From the NCBI GenBank assembly GCA_015956445.1, contig WIUZ02000006.1, positions 1,798,001-1,862,000 on the forward strand: 64,000 bases of DNA. The letters are read 5' to 3'. Both the position numbers and the translations under genes were made by a program. Of the stretch, positions 34,197-46,294 are shown one piece after another. Position 1 is the stretch's first letter. The number at the start of each line of letters is the position of its first letter. Below the pieces are notes generated by a model. It searched no databases, was not told the DNA's origin, and was given only the letters and a program-made list of their open reading frames with translations. The stretch is from Thelephora terrestris (lineage: Eukaryota > Basidiomycota > Agaricomycetes > Thelephorales > Thelephoraceae).

Positions 34197-37100
34197 ATGC
34201 GACGGTTCAAAAAGCTCAAGACCCAGCATCCGACGCCACAGGGAACTCCTTCCCGAATTGCCGTCGGAGCCCCCAGCTCTGCCGCACTCCTAGACCTAGA
34301 CCCCAGGCCCGGAAGTATGTCTCGTTCTGCGAAGTCTGTTAATCAGTTGGGTCGATCTGACCATCGTGACAGGCACAAACGACGGGCATGGTACCAGGAT
34401 TGCATTTAGAAACAGCGGTGATGCTCAACGACCCGCCGCGTCCAGTGTGTTACCCCATACCGCTGAGCCCCAGGATACCGTTACACGTGGCGTTCTACCC
34501 CGGCTGATTGCGCCGATGTCGACGATCCTGATAGCGGAAAACGACCGAGAACAAGAGGGTGAAAGCCCCTCGAACGTTACAGACGCAGGCTCCATTCAGA
34601 ACCCCACCGTCACTGAGAGGGAATCAGAACATCGAAATCTGCAGAAGCTCGAGAATCAAGGAACAGTCACCGGGCGGTCACCAATCACTCTCGTCGAACA
34701 CGTACCCAAAGGTGGGCGTCAGTGGTCATGCAGTCCTCTGGCTTGTATTGACTTCTTCTAGCTGCGGAGAGGAACGGGGGGGAAAGAGCCACTGGGAGTG
34801 CCGCCATTCCTATGGATGAAGAAGACGCGCGCAAGTTCAGCCCCCTCAAAGCCATTCTATCCGCCATTTACACTGATGACAATGTTCGCTCGTGATTCAC
34901 TTTCAAGATTCTTCCCTAACGAACTCATCTGCAGGAAGCTATTCACATAGAAAACAAGATCGGAAACGTCCTCTCACAGATAAACGCATTGGAGGAACAC
35001 TTTGATTCACGTCCAAGTAATGTTGAGGAACAGAGGCGCCGAAGTAAAGTGTTACAGTATGTAATCGTTTTCTCGTTGTGCTTGGTGCTGAGTTTCTACC
35101 AGAAAGCTCAACGAAATCGAAGAACGCCTGCGGGTCCTATCACAGGAGCCTCGCCCGCGACCACTCAATGACCAATCTCAAGGCTATGGGGACGTATTCG
35201 AGCTTCTCGAAGACATACGAGAGACTGTATTTGATTACCAGGTTTGTTGGTGACCTCGACGCCCCTGCCGATGCTGATAATTGCAACAGATGATACAACA
35301 AACAAAGATCCGTGATCAAGAATGTAATTTGATAGTGAGTGATCCTCTTTTTCGTCGGAGGAGATGAAATAACCTTCCGGTAGAATCCAGGTTAGATCAC
35401 CCTGTGTTCTCGATAATGGGTACCTAACGTGAATATTCTGCAGATGAAGCGGCAGTCCTCAACGGTTTCCGCTTTGCGCGGGGAGCTGAATTCCGGCATA
35501 GCGACCACAGAGGTTGTCTCAAGGGAACTCGCGGAAGTGTGCTGGACTGGATCGAACTCTGGACTAGGGACCCCGCTAAGCCCCCCGTCTACTGGTTGAA
35601 TGGGCTGGCCGGAACGGGAAAGACGACTATCGCACAGACAGTCGCGGAAAGGGTATTCGCCGGTGGGCAACTTGGCGCCTCCTTCTTCTGCTCACGAGAT
35701 TTCGAGGATCGGAGCAATATAAAACTCATCTTCCCCACACTCGCCGTTCAGCTCGCACGAAAATACCCCGACTTTAGATCGTACCTCATCCCTCTGGTTC
35801 GGTCGGATCCAGGGGTCGCTGACGAATCTCTCTACGACCAGATGGACAAATTAATCGTCCGGCCGCTCAACGAGTCCAAGATCTCACCAGTGATCGTCAT
35901 CGATGCACTCGATGAATGCCAAGACGAGGAACCCGCATCGGCCATCCTATCCATCCTTGGCCAGTTTGTATCCAAGATCCCGAAAGCCAAATTCTTTGTC
36001 ACCGGTCGTCCGGAGCCACGCGTCCGGGAAGGTTTCCGTCTCCCAATTTTGGCAGAGGCAACAGACGTGTTCGTTCTGCACGAGGTCGAGCCAAGTCGAG
36101 TGGACAATGACATCCGACTGTTCTTCGGTCACAAGCTTTCGGACCTGGCACGCCGACGTAGTTTGGATGACTGGCCAACGAAGGAACAGTTAGACCTCCT
36201 TTGCGAACGGGCAGCGGGGTTGTTTGTATATGCTGTGGCAACAGTCAAGTCCATCGACAAACCGAGCACCAATCCCAGAAAGCAGCTGGACCTCCTTCTG
36301 CGATCCGATTGCAGCTCACGCGAGGGCAGAACAAGGTTTACGGGCAACACTACCCTTGATTCACTTTACACGTCAATTCTTCAGGAAGCTTTTGGTGATG
36401 TCAACGATCCAGACAATGACCCGATAGTCCGCTCAGTGTTAGGTGCCATGATCCTTGCCGCGAATCCCCTTTCTCCATCCACAATCGCCAAGATCTTGGG
36501 CCTTGATCCTGAGGACGTCTTCCCCCTGTTATCGTCGGTACAGTCACTCCTCATCTTCCAGGACGAGGACATCAATCTCCCTGTTCGACCCTTCCATAAA
36601 TCTTTCTTTGACTTCCTCATCGACCCCGATAGGTGCACAAACCAGAGGTTCCACGTCTTTCCTCCCGATCACCACCTACAGCTTTCCATCGGTTGTCTCA
36701 ATCTAATGGATCGAACGTTGGATCGGAACATGTGCAGGCTCCCGGATGGTGTTGCCAACTCAGATGTCCATGACTTGAAGGAGAGGATCAGGAAATTTAT
36801 CAATCCGGCTCTACAATATGCGTGTAGATCGTGGCATTCGCACCTCTTCGAAGGGCCCGCGATATCGTTAGCGGCGCCTCAAATCACTTCTACTCTTCGC
36901 CGGTTTCTGGAGAGGCAGCTCTTGCTCTGGTTGGAAGTACTGAGTGTCCTTGGGGCTGTTAAGAATGCAGTCAATGCATTGCAAGCCGCTGTAGGCTTGT
37001 TAAAGGTGCGTCGAGATCCCGTTGTCAATGAGCTGGATTTCCTCAGACCTGCTTCAGGAGTCACTCACACTCGACCTTGCCCATGACTGTTACCGCTTTG

Positions 37101-38995
37101 TAACCGGATACTTCGAGATCATCAGTGCATCCTCTCCACACATCTACCACTCGGCGCTCGTGCTGTGCCCAACAACATCAATTGTGCGGAAACTTTACAA
37201 GACACATGCCCAACCTTTCGTGCGAGTTGTGCACGGGGTACCGGTATTGTGGGATTCAAATATCGCAGCCATCACATGCCCCTCTGGAATTTCCCATGCC
37301 GCATGGTCATCGTGCAATAGGTTCATCGCAACCAGCCCAGGTTACGGCATGATGGTGGATATTCTGGATTCTGTAACTCTCCAGAGACTTCAAAGTCTCA
37401 AATGTGCACCGGGAATGGAGAATTTTGCACACTGCAAGGCGCTAATTTTCTCCCCGGATAGTCACCTATTGACATGGGTCGGTCGCTCGGATCAACATGT
37501 CTATATCGTTAGTTGGGACCTCCAGACGGGTGGTGTAGTCAGCACCATCACACCTCACGACCAACAATTTAACGGGATGCCCAACGTCACATACTCGAAC
37601 GATGGAAAAACGATCGGAGTCTCTTATTCGTATTCCAGTGACTTCATGATTTCCATCTACGATGTTGTCTCAGGTATCCATATGTACAACATCGAGCGGG
37701 ACGTACACGGGGGCTTTTATCCTCCAGGTGGCAGGGTCTTGGCCGTTTGGACTCACGGAGAATTCCTTCGGGTTGCAACCACAGAACCAGAACCGATTAC
37801 CATCTGGGAAGTCGGATTCACCTCAAGAGCTAATTTCACCCTGGTCGAGACTCTTTACGTTCCAGACATTCTCGACGCGGATATCGTGATCGCTCCAACA
37901 CCCCTTGCAACATACAGAATCTTCCTCCGCCGCAACGATGAATTTTCTGTATGGGACACCGGGGATTCCAAATACCTACTACCTCAAACGAATTTCACAT
38001 CCCTTTTCCACCCAACCTTTTCCTCTGATAGCCACTCATTTGCGTCCTCAGTCACCGAATCAGAGGTTTACATCTGGAAGGAGCATTCAACTGGCTACAT
38101 ACTCCATGGCAAGCTCGAAACCAATACCAGAATTTCAATCCCACTTCTCTCTCCAGATGGAAAATCAATTATCACATTTGGTGATTCCATGCTCCAATTG
38201 TGGCACACGGAAAACCCCCACACTACCCCCTCCAGCCCAACCACTCAACACAGTGAGGATTTAGTCCTGGACTTTATTGCTGACAGGCCATCGGCGGTGG
38301 TCACACGGCAGAAAGATAACGTGGTCGTGGTTCTCGACCTCAAGACTGGTCTCCCGCAGTTGACAATTGACACTGGCATGGAGGTTTATGGTCTGAAGGT
38401 GATCGGGAACACAATCGCCGTTATAGCTGATGGGAAGGTCGTCACATGGAACGCACTGGGTAGAAACTCTCTTCCGGGTACAAGGATGGGACCTGAGGAC
38501 AGCACTCAAACGATAACCTTTGCTCAACGGTTGTCTCACGTGCTTGCCACAGCGATTTCATCCGATCTCTGTCACATTGCCATTACGGGAGCATCTGGAA
38601 CGTGGTTGTACAATCTATCTGACGGGCAGAAGTTTGTATTTCGCAGTGCAATGGATAATTCACTGTGGTTTTCTCCAGGTGATAACACCCTCTGGCTTGC
38701 CCGTGTAAACATGGTGCGTTCCAGGCCAAAAGATTACAAAGGTTACCACTTTCCGGAATCACATAATATCGAGCACGCACCCCGGGAGTCTCCTTGGAGA
38801 TCGTCTCTTGGCTACAAAGTCACGAATGACGGATGGGTTCTCGACCCGGAAGGGAAGCGGTTGTTGATGTTGCCTCCTCCTTGGCAGTCAGGCGCGGCAA
38901 TGCGGGTTTGGAATGGGCATTTTCTCGCATTACTCCATGGGTCCCTACCCGAACCTGTTATCCTGGACTTTGAACCACAACCTGTATTTTTGTAA
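34197..38995 (+). CDS. NLR-4: complete NACHT-WD40 STAND protein
   Basis: Same exon plan as NLR-2, with NACHT exon 35444-37005 and WD40 exon 37058-38995, all splice sites GT...AG including the short sixth exon. Walker A GLAGTGKTT and Walker B VIVIDALDE are intact. The N-terminus has lost four codons relative to the others (MRRFKKLKTQHP), and the second exon has lost about 60 bp before its donor. The usual TGA after LDFEP is CAA here, so the protein runs five residues further to TAA 38993-38995. The first WD40 part resembles NLR-2, the middle resembles NLR-1 and NLR-3. An F-box fragment lies divergently upstream and copy B of the 55 kb gene is tail to tail downstream. Confidence 0.87.
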
Positions 38996-39019
38996 CCATG
39001 TTCAAGCTTTATGTAGTGC

Positions 39020-40560
39020 AAACAGGATGGTGATGTCTTTTGTGGTATGGACGGTTTGATGCGAATCACTAGGACCCTCGTGAAACACCACATTAATCAA
39101 ACAGATGTCCGGAACAGCGAGATGAAATACACATCTCTAAAGGCACCGTATTGGAAGGCTTTAGAAGGATAAGATCAGCCACTTGCACTGTGCGCCTATT
39201 CTCACAGATTTCCTAACGTTTATCCTTAATTGATCCCCGACTGGTGTGAGTGTAAGTGTCTCAATAGATTAGACCTGGTGTGCAACACTACAGTAACAAT
39301 CGGGAGCCCAAGAGCTATACGAAGACAATCCGCAAAAAACTACATGACCGATACAACATAAGCACTAATACAATGACATCAAGCCGACGTGGGAGGATTT
39401 ATGGCCGGTTGGGATTGCGCCGGCTGTGATTGTGCCAGTTGTGGATGTTCTGGTGGAGATTGTGGGGGTTGCAAGGCAGCATAAGTGAGGCCGGACATCG
39501 GTTGATAGATGGGAGCGGGCACAGGGATCACATAAACCGGCACCGCAGAAGACATGATGCCCCTCCTACTCCTAGGAGACAAGGCTGACGACCCAATGGC
39601 AAGCTGAGGTGGGATTGACATCATGGGGGGACTCGCCGGCCCTGGGTATAAACTGTGGACTCGCGAGGACAGGATAAATCGGAGGGGAGTAGGGTCGTGA
39701 ATGGTCGCGGTGGCGACGGCGATGACGATGGTGAGTTTGTCTGAAATCACGGGTGTTTAGCGGGTGTCAAGGGGTAGGTTCTGGGTTGACCGAGTGGCGA
39801 CGAGGGGAGTCGGTTGTGTTGGGGGTGATGGATTGGGTGACCGCAGCGCTCGTTGGGGTGACCGTAGACTCCGTCAGCGCGCGTCTGTGTCCGTCCTGTC
39901 GGCGTTGGGCCATCACGGGGGCACTCCAAGGGGTCTCCCCTTCCAGCAAGTCAAGATCTTTGTGCAAAGACGGATACCACATCAGCTCGGGCTTAGGTAA
40001 CCTCTTCGCGTCTGGGTCCATTCCGCGATATCTGCGTCCGTCACGCTCGGGGTAGAAATCGGCGGTAACCTGCCCGGCTACCCATGGCAGATTATAAACG
40101 TCTGTCATAAACTTTTGGATCCGATTGACTCTGGCCGCGACGGATTCCGAGGGAGGAGGCGCGGATTCTGGTGCCATGCGCTTATAGTCTGACGTTGGAA
40201 GTGGGTGGACCGGAATCGCGTCGGGTTCGCCGTTCTGGGTCTGATGGATGAGGGTGGTATCTCCATCGAGCGCAGTGTGTGGACGTGAAGGAGTAGTAGA
40301 GGGATGAGGAGAGGGATGCCGGGAATGGTGGTTAGACCTGCGACCCAAATCCTGGTTCAAAGGATGGTTCGAGTGATGAGTAGAATGGTGAGAGTGATCC
40401 GTTGATGGGTGAGGGGAACGAGCGGCGGTGGATTGTCCATGCGTCGAATGCTGGTCTCCTTCCTCTTCTTCACTCCTCGAGTGGTGGTCCGGATCGAGTT
40501 CTTCCGAATCGAAATCGTTAGGATCGCGTGAGATCGGAATTGCGGTAGGCTCGGTGCGTC
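39020..40560 (-). pseudogene. Truncated antisense copy B of the 55301-57253 gene
   Basis: Tail to tail with NLR-4. It keeps the C-terminal part lost from copy A (PVYVIPVPAPIYQPMSGLTY at 39440-39540) and the RYRGMDPDAKRLPKP block, but it begins at nearly the same internal point as copy A (equivalent to residue 250 or so) and has a stop-containing break near 39760. A second gap removes part of the tyrosine-rich LYLYPGP segment. The 3' flank 39020-39375 matches the flank of the intact gene. It is a non-functional duplicate. Confidence 0.85.
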
Positions 40561-41603
40561 CGTCATGGTAATGCGTTTGGTGAAGTGGAGGCACATGTAC
40601 CACGTCCTGGGGTTTTGTCGATGACTTGTGATCTATACTGGAGTTTGACCCAGGGTTCATGAAGGAAAGCATTCTGACCGGTCTGGAGGAATAAAAAGTA
40701 GCGATGACCCGTAAGACCGAGTGACCAGCATCCACCAAGCTCTGAAGATCTGGAACGCCTACATGAATATATGCGGTCCCGCCTGCTCTTTAGATTGCGG
40801 ATGGCGTAAGGCATACTTTGGGAGGAGATAGTTGTACTCCTGCGGGCCCAATCATTATGTGGGCATGCTCTGGTTGGGCGGTAACCAGGGTTTTCACCCT
40901 GCCAGCTCGCTAGCAGGATAGTTCGGCTCTCTCCGCTTTCCGAGTCGTTGTATTCCCGACCGAACGATCATCTCCTTCCCGGGGCATCGCACAGCTGTTT
41001 GGACATCGATTGTTACTGGCTTTTAGGGAGTCAGAAAATGTACCGAGCGACACTCTCCTCCACAATCAACGCCGCCTGGAGTACAGCCACACCAAGCGGA
41101 GTGACCCCTGCCAGAGTGCAAGACCCCGCACATCGACGACAAATACTGTGCGCGATTAACTGACACCACCAGGCTCGATGTAAAGGTTAGTCAAGACGCT
41201 TGCGTCGACATGAACCCTGTGCGCGATTTTTCAAGGATGAGATATTAACACAGAACCGCCAGGACCGCGTAATTTTCCAAGCTGAGAATGCCGCGGACTC
41301 TCGAGTCTCGTGACAGCCACGTCTTGGCACTATGATTCAAGACCTCTGCCATGAAAAACCTGACCTTGAATTTGCCTCCTCGCCGCGGTGGACAATACAT
41401 CCACGACGTTTGCACGGATGTCGTCTCGGTAGATAACTGCGGGAACAGGGAACTCCGGAGAAAAGCCCTGATCCCACTGCCCAACCAATTATGGGCGCCA
41501 TTCTAAGGGTGTTGCCGACATGGGTTTGAATGCGCTTCGCGAGCGCGCCGAACACTATGAAGGCCCCTATCTGAATTAGGACCTTCCTCTTCTGCTGCCA
41601 CCC
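40561..41603. other. Intergenic, nothing recognised
   Basis: About 1 kb between copy B and the first P450. Short broken frames only; a reverse frame continues from copy B to 40738 without similarity to the intact gene, so it probably marks the far side of a rearrangement junction. The last 200 bp must hold the P450 promoter. Confidence 0.5.
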
Positions 41604-43853
41604 ATGTCCCTCTCGGAAAAGTACATGGGTTCAGTGTTGGCTGCGGTCACGATTGCGATCGTTCTCGCTCTAGCAAAAAAGAAACGGACTTCAAGGCGCC
41701 TCCCGTACCCTCCTGGTCCGAAAGGATACCCGATAATAGGGAACTTACTAGATCTTCCAGGAAATCCGATCTGGGAGGGACTTGCGAGGATGAACCAAGA
41801 GTACAGTGAGTGAACGGTACTCCGGGGAAGTGGCGATCGTGTTGTGTGGTGCCGTTTAACGCTTGGCTTGGTCACAGATACAGACATCTTGCATCTGGAC
41901 CTTATGGGTGGGCACATGGTCGTGCTGAGCAATAGCGATTTAGCTGTGGATCTGATGGTGCGGCGCTCACTCGTGTATGCTGATAGGGTACGTAAACAGG
42001 CTATCCCCTCCTCACGACTTTCGTGCTAACCTGCTCCGACTATCAGCCTCCACTGCATATGATCAACGATCTGTACGAGATTCCATACTTTCCTACCACT
42101 GCGCCGGTAAATGAAGATTCGTATCAGGATGGGATGCTCTTGGGCCTTCTCCTTGATGTCCTATGGGAGCGCCTGGCGTATCCACCGCAAGCTGTTCCAC
42201 CGTTTCTTCAGCGTTGCAATCAAGGATCGATTTGATGACAAGATGTGCGACGCAGTAAACGTCTTTATCCATCGACTTTCTGAATCTCCTGAGAAATTTC
42301 TGAAGCATGCACATTTGTACGTGGTTTCTCAACCAATCCTCGCATTGTCTTGGGCTTACCTAACGTGCTTCAACCGAGAAAGCCTCGCCGGGTCCTTGGC
42401 CCTGTCTGTTGCGTACGGACTGAATATAGAGTCCGAGAACGACAAGGTTTACTCTCTATCTGAGGATGCAATGAACGCTGTCGATATTGCTATGGTGCCC
42501 GGAAGATTTCTCGTCGATTTTTTCCCTATCCGTATGGGTTCCTGTCAACAACATTATCGTCGGGGGTTCTGAAAATGTTCACTTTCACAGTCAAACATGT
42601 CCCCGAATGGTTTCCTGGAGCTGGTTTCAAGAAGTTCGCGAGGATGGCAAAGGAGGACCTCGACGATTCAATCAACCTTCCTTTCCTGGGTGTAAAGGAT
42701 ACTTTTCAGGTGGGCCTTCCCACCTATCGTCCATGAATCTCACTGGAACAAACTCTAGGCAGATGCAACCACCACCACTTCGGTTGTGGCGACGTGTTTA
42801 GAAGAACTACCAGACCTCAGTAGAGAAGGAGTCGATGAAGAGGTTGTTCGAAATGTTGGGGGGATAGTATTCCTCGGTAACTCGTCACCAATTTGTGAAC
42901 TGCAGCAGAATTACACTCAACAATCTTGGCGTGTGTTCAGGCAGCGAAGAGACAGTAAGTGGGACCCAAGGGACCTCGCGTTTTTCATTGACTGTTTCGT
43001 TACAAAGACGGCGTCCTCCATCAAATCGTTTTTCCTGGCGGTGACCTTACATCCCAATGTCGTTCATTTGGCACAGAAAGAACTGGACGAAGTCGTTGGC
43101 GGGGACCGCTCACCAGACTTCTCCGACAAATCTCAGCTGCCCTACATCTCCGCTATAGTGAAGGAAGTTCTAAGATGGAGGCCTCCGGCCCCTCTAGGTA
43201 CGAACATCCTGTAGAGACTTCTCTGCAGGGGGATCAGGCTGAAGCAACTTCAGCTCCGACACGTCGAGTGATGGAGGATGATGTATATAAGGGTCTATTC
43301 ATTCCAACTGGTACCGTGGTGGTAGGCAACATCTGGTATGCAAGCTGCTTTTGAAAGAGTTTCCTGACATCAGGCTGACTGTGGAGAAGGGCAATGTTCC
43401 GTGACGAATCGGTGTATCCCGATGCACACGTCTTCAACCCTGGCCGATTCATCAAAGATGGTCACATCGACCCTAATGTAAAGGATCCCCAGGAGATAGT
43501 ATTTGGATGGGGCCGAAGGTATTTTCATCCACAATCAACGCTCTCATTTCCGGTTCTGAACACGGGTATGGAATTGATTAGGATATGTCCTGGGAGACAC
43601 TTTGTTTTACGGGTCTTGTGGTTAACGATCGCTCGGGTTCTCGCAACGTTCGATATCTCAAAGTGCTTGGATGAAGATGGGAATCCTATCACTCCAAATG
43701 GAAAATATACATCCGGTGGGATTACGTGAGTTTCTTATGGATAGTCGGCAAGAACGTGTCATATGCTAAGGGCATTCTAGTCACCCTTTGCCGTTCAGGT
43801 CCGATATCAAACCGCGATCCCCCTATACTCTCTCGCCCACCACGGGGCATTAG
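41604..43853 (+). CDS. Cytochrome P450 monooxygenase (P450-1), 13 exons
   Basis: Membrane-anchored heme monooxygenase of 514 aa by my model. Exons: 41604-41805, 41878-41987, 42047-42072, 42128-42316, 42383-42531, 42591-42709, 42759-42876, 42941-42954, 43008-43197, 43254-43335, 43390-43518, 43582-43725, 43781-43853. All phases fit. An N-terminal membrane segment (VLAAVTIAIVLALA) is followed by the hinge LPYPPGPKGYPIIGN, an I-helix equivalent SEETT, the ExxR motif KEVLRW, the FNPGRF block and the heme loop FGWGRRICPGRHF. Two exons are tiny, 26 and 14 nt. The family looks like the large basidiomycete CYP64/CYP5144-like groups, but I cannot name it. Substrate unknown. Convergent with P450-2, stops 208 bp apart. 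It looks intact. Confidence 0.9.
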
Positions 43854-44061
43854 TCAGCGACCAAAAGCTCGACGTTGAGATTTACTTATCAATCTACAGG
43901 CTTTTATATCGCATATAGTACAATCAAGTGTTCAAAAAATGAGGAGATGGGGTTCAATATGTACCGGACTGGGGGTCGAACGATTTTAAGAACACCACGT
44001 GCACACTTTCAAGCATTTCCTGCTTATCAACCCTGCCCTCGCCCCCTTGTCGTCTCACTTA

Positions 44062-46294
44062 CTACCCCGCAATGAGCGAGAGAGCGTGCGTGGATCGCGG
44101 TTTGATGTCGGACCTAAACGGCAGCGGGTGACTCGAATCCCCTCAGAACACGGTCCATTCGTCACAATCCCACCCACAAGGTACTCACCAAACTGCCCCA
44201 AAGGTATATTTCCTGTCCGGAACGATAGGATTCCCATCTTCATCTATACACTTCGAGATGTCGAACGTCGCAAGGGTGCGAGCGACTGCCAAAAATGAGA
44301 CTCGTAAAGCAAAGTGCCTCCCTGGACAAATCCTGTAAATTTCGCGTGTCATCCAAGCGGTGTAGGATCGAGCATTCGCCGTTAATAATCAAAAATACCT
44401 TCTACCCCAACCGAACACTTGAAGTTCGGGGTCCTTCACGTTGGGGTCTATCTGACCATCTTTGAGGAACCGGCCAGGGTTGAAGGTGAGCGGGTCAGGA
44501 TAATCCGATTCATTGCGGAACATCGCCCTTCTCAACCCTCAACCAATCGTCAAAAAAGGACACGAAACGGGTAACGTACCATACGTTATCCAAGATCGCG
44601 GTGCCAGCGGGGATGAACCGACCCTTGTATACATCATCCTCCATTACGCGATGCGCGCCACCTGAAACACGTTCAGCCCGACTCACGTGCAATAAACCTT
44701 ACAGAAGGACCGTACTGAGAGGAACTGGAGGACCCCATCGCAAGACCTCCTTTACAAAGGCAGAGATGTAGGGAAGCTGAGGTATGTCAGAGAGCTCTGG
44801 CAAACGCTCCCCACCGACGACTTCGTCCAACTCTCTTTGAGCCAAACAAACCACCTCCGGATGTAGGGTCGCCGCCAGGAAGAACGATTGGAGGAAGGAT
44901 GACGTCTTCGAAGCAGAGCGCTAAGTTGAGAACGTGAGATAGACTCGGTTAGGCTTACCGTATCTTCAGCGGCTAGACATACATCAGAATTGTTCAGTGC
45001 CGCTCTCCTATGCTGCACATGATAGCGACACTAACCGAGATATATTGTCCCGCCCAGACTCCGAATCGTCTCTTCATCCACTCCGTCTTTGCTGAGCTCT
45101 GGTAGGTCCTCGAGACACGATGCCACGAACGAAGACGTGGTAATATCATCCGCCTAGTGCCCGTTTCAGAAGAACGCTCGCAAAATAAGCGCGGTACACG
45201 AACCTGAAAAGCGTTTTTAACATATTGAAAAGGAAGGTTTACGGCTTTTTCAATGTTCTCCTTCGCCGTCTTCCCGAACTTCTTGAATCCAGCTCCAGGG
45301 AACCATTCCGGGACGTATTTCACTGTGAAAGAAAAAGTGGTGTAAGATTCCTCGGGGAAAAGCCATAAAGACGCGTACGGATGGGGAGAACGTCGACGAG
45401 AAAGGCTCCAGGAATCAGAGCCGCGCTGAGGTCATTAATCGCACCGTTAGAAGCGGAATAAAACTTGTCGCTCTCAGACTCCACATCCAATCCGTAAGCA
45501 ACTGACAGGTTCAACGACCCGGCAAGGCTTCCCGATGGAAGAGGGTTTGGTGAGCCCGACACAATGCGAGAGTTGAATGAGGACAAGCGTACAAGTGAGC
45601 ATGTTCCAAGAAGCGGTCCGGAGATTCAGAAAGCCTGTGGAGGAAGACGTTCACCGCCTTGCATATCTTGTCATCGTATTGACCAACGACCGCAACGTTG
45701 AAAAAGCGATGGAAAACTTTGCGGTGGACACGCCAGGTTTTTCCGTAGGGCATCCCAGCGAGGGCCCAGGACATTCCCATTCTGAGATAAATCAACGTTT
45801 ATCGCCGAGTAATGGAAGATGTAGAACCCATACAGTTCAGTTACCATTGGAGACTGAGGCTGACGATTGGTGCAGGTAAGCAAAAAAACCTCGCGAGCGT
45901 GATTTAGAGTGGTTGCTGACCCTATCGGAATATTTGACTGAGTCCCGTTCCGCCAGGCCCGGGGCTAGGTCGCTATTGCTCAACACGACCAGATGCGAAC
46001 CCAGCAGATTCAAATGCAAAGTATCCGTATCTGCAATCGACTCGTGTCACTCGGATGCCCCCGAAAGCACGATCACAGCACTATCCACTTACTGTACTCC
46101 TGAGCCATCTTCGTGAGTCCCTCCCAGATGGGATTCTCCGGAAAGTTAAGCACATTTCCTATAATTGGATACCCTTTCGGACCGGGAGGGTACGGAAGGC
46201 GTATTGAAGCCCATTTCCTCCTTGCGAGAGCGAGAATAACACCAGTTGCGATCACAGCTAAAACTGGACCAACGAACTTCTCCGAAAGAGACAT
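44062..46294 (-). CDS. Cytochrome P450 monooxygenase (P450-2), paralog of P450-1
   Basis: Mirror-image neighbour of P450-1 with the same exon plan, including the 14 nt exon that encodes AAEDT. The start MSLSEKFVGPVLAV at 46294 matches MSLSEKYMGSVLAA of P450-1. It has the hinge LPYPPGPKGYPIIGN, MSWALAGMPYGKTWRVH, the I-helix AAEDTTSSF, KEVLRW, FNPGRFLKDG, the heme loop FGWGRRICPGRHF and the end FRSDIKPRSTHALSLIAG with TAG at 44062-44064. No frame break was found when exons were joined by GT...AG introns. It is a tail-to-tail inverted duplicate and the closest intact relative of the P450 relics in S1-S3. Substrate unknown. Confidence 0.88.

Noticed and set aside
42047-42130. Apparent loss of frame in P450-1 after exon 3
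   Set aside because: A donor at 42073 (GTACGA) and acceptor at 42127 restore INDLMGCSWAF, as in P450-2, so the gene is intact there.
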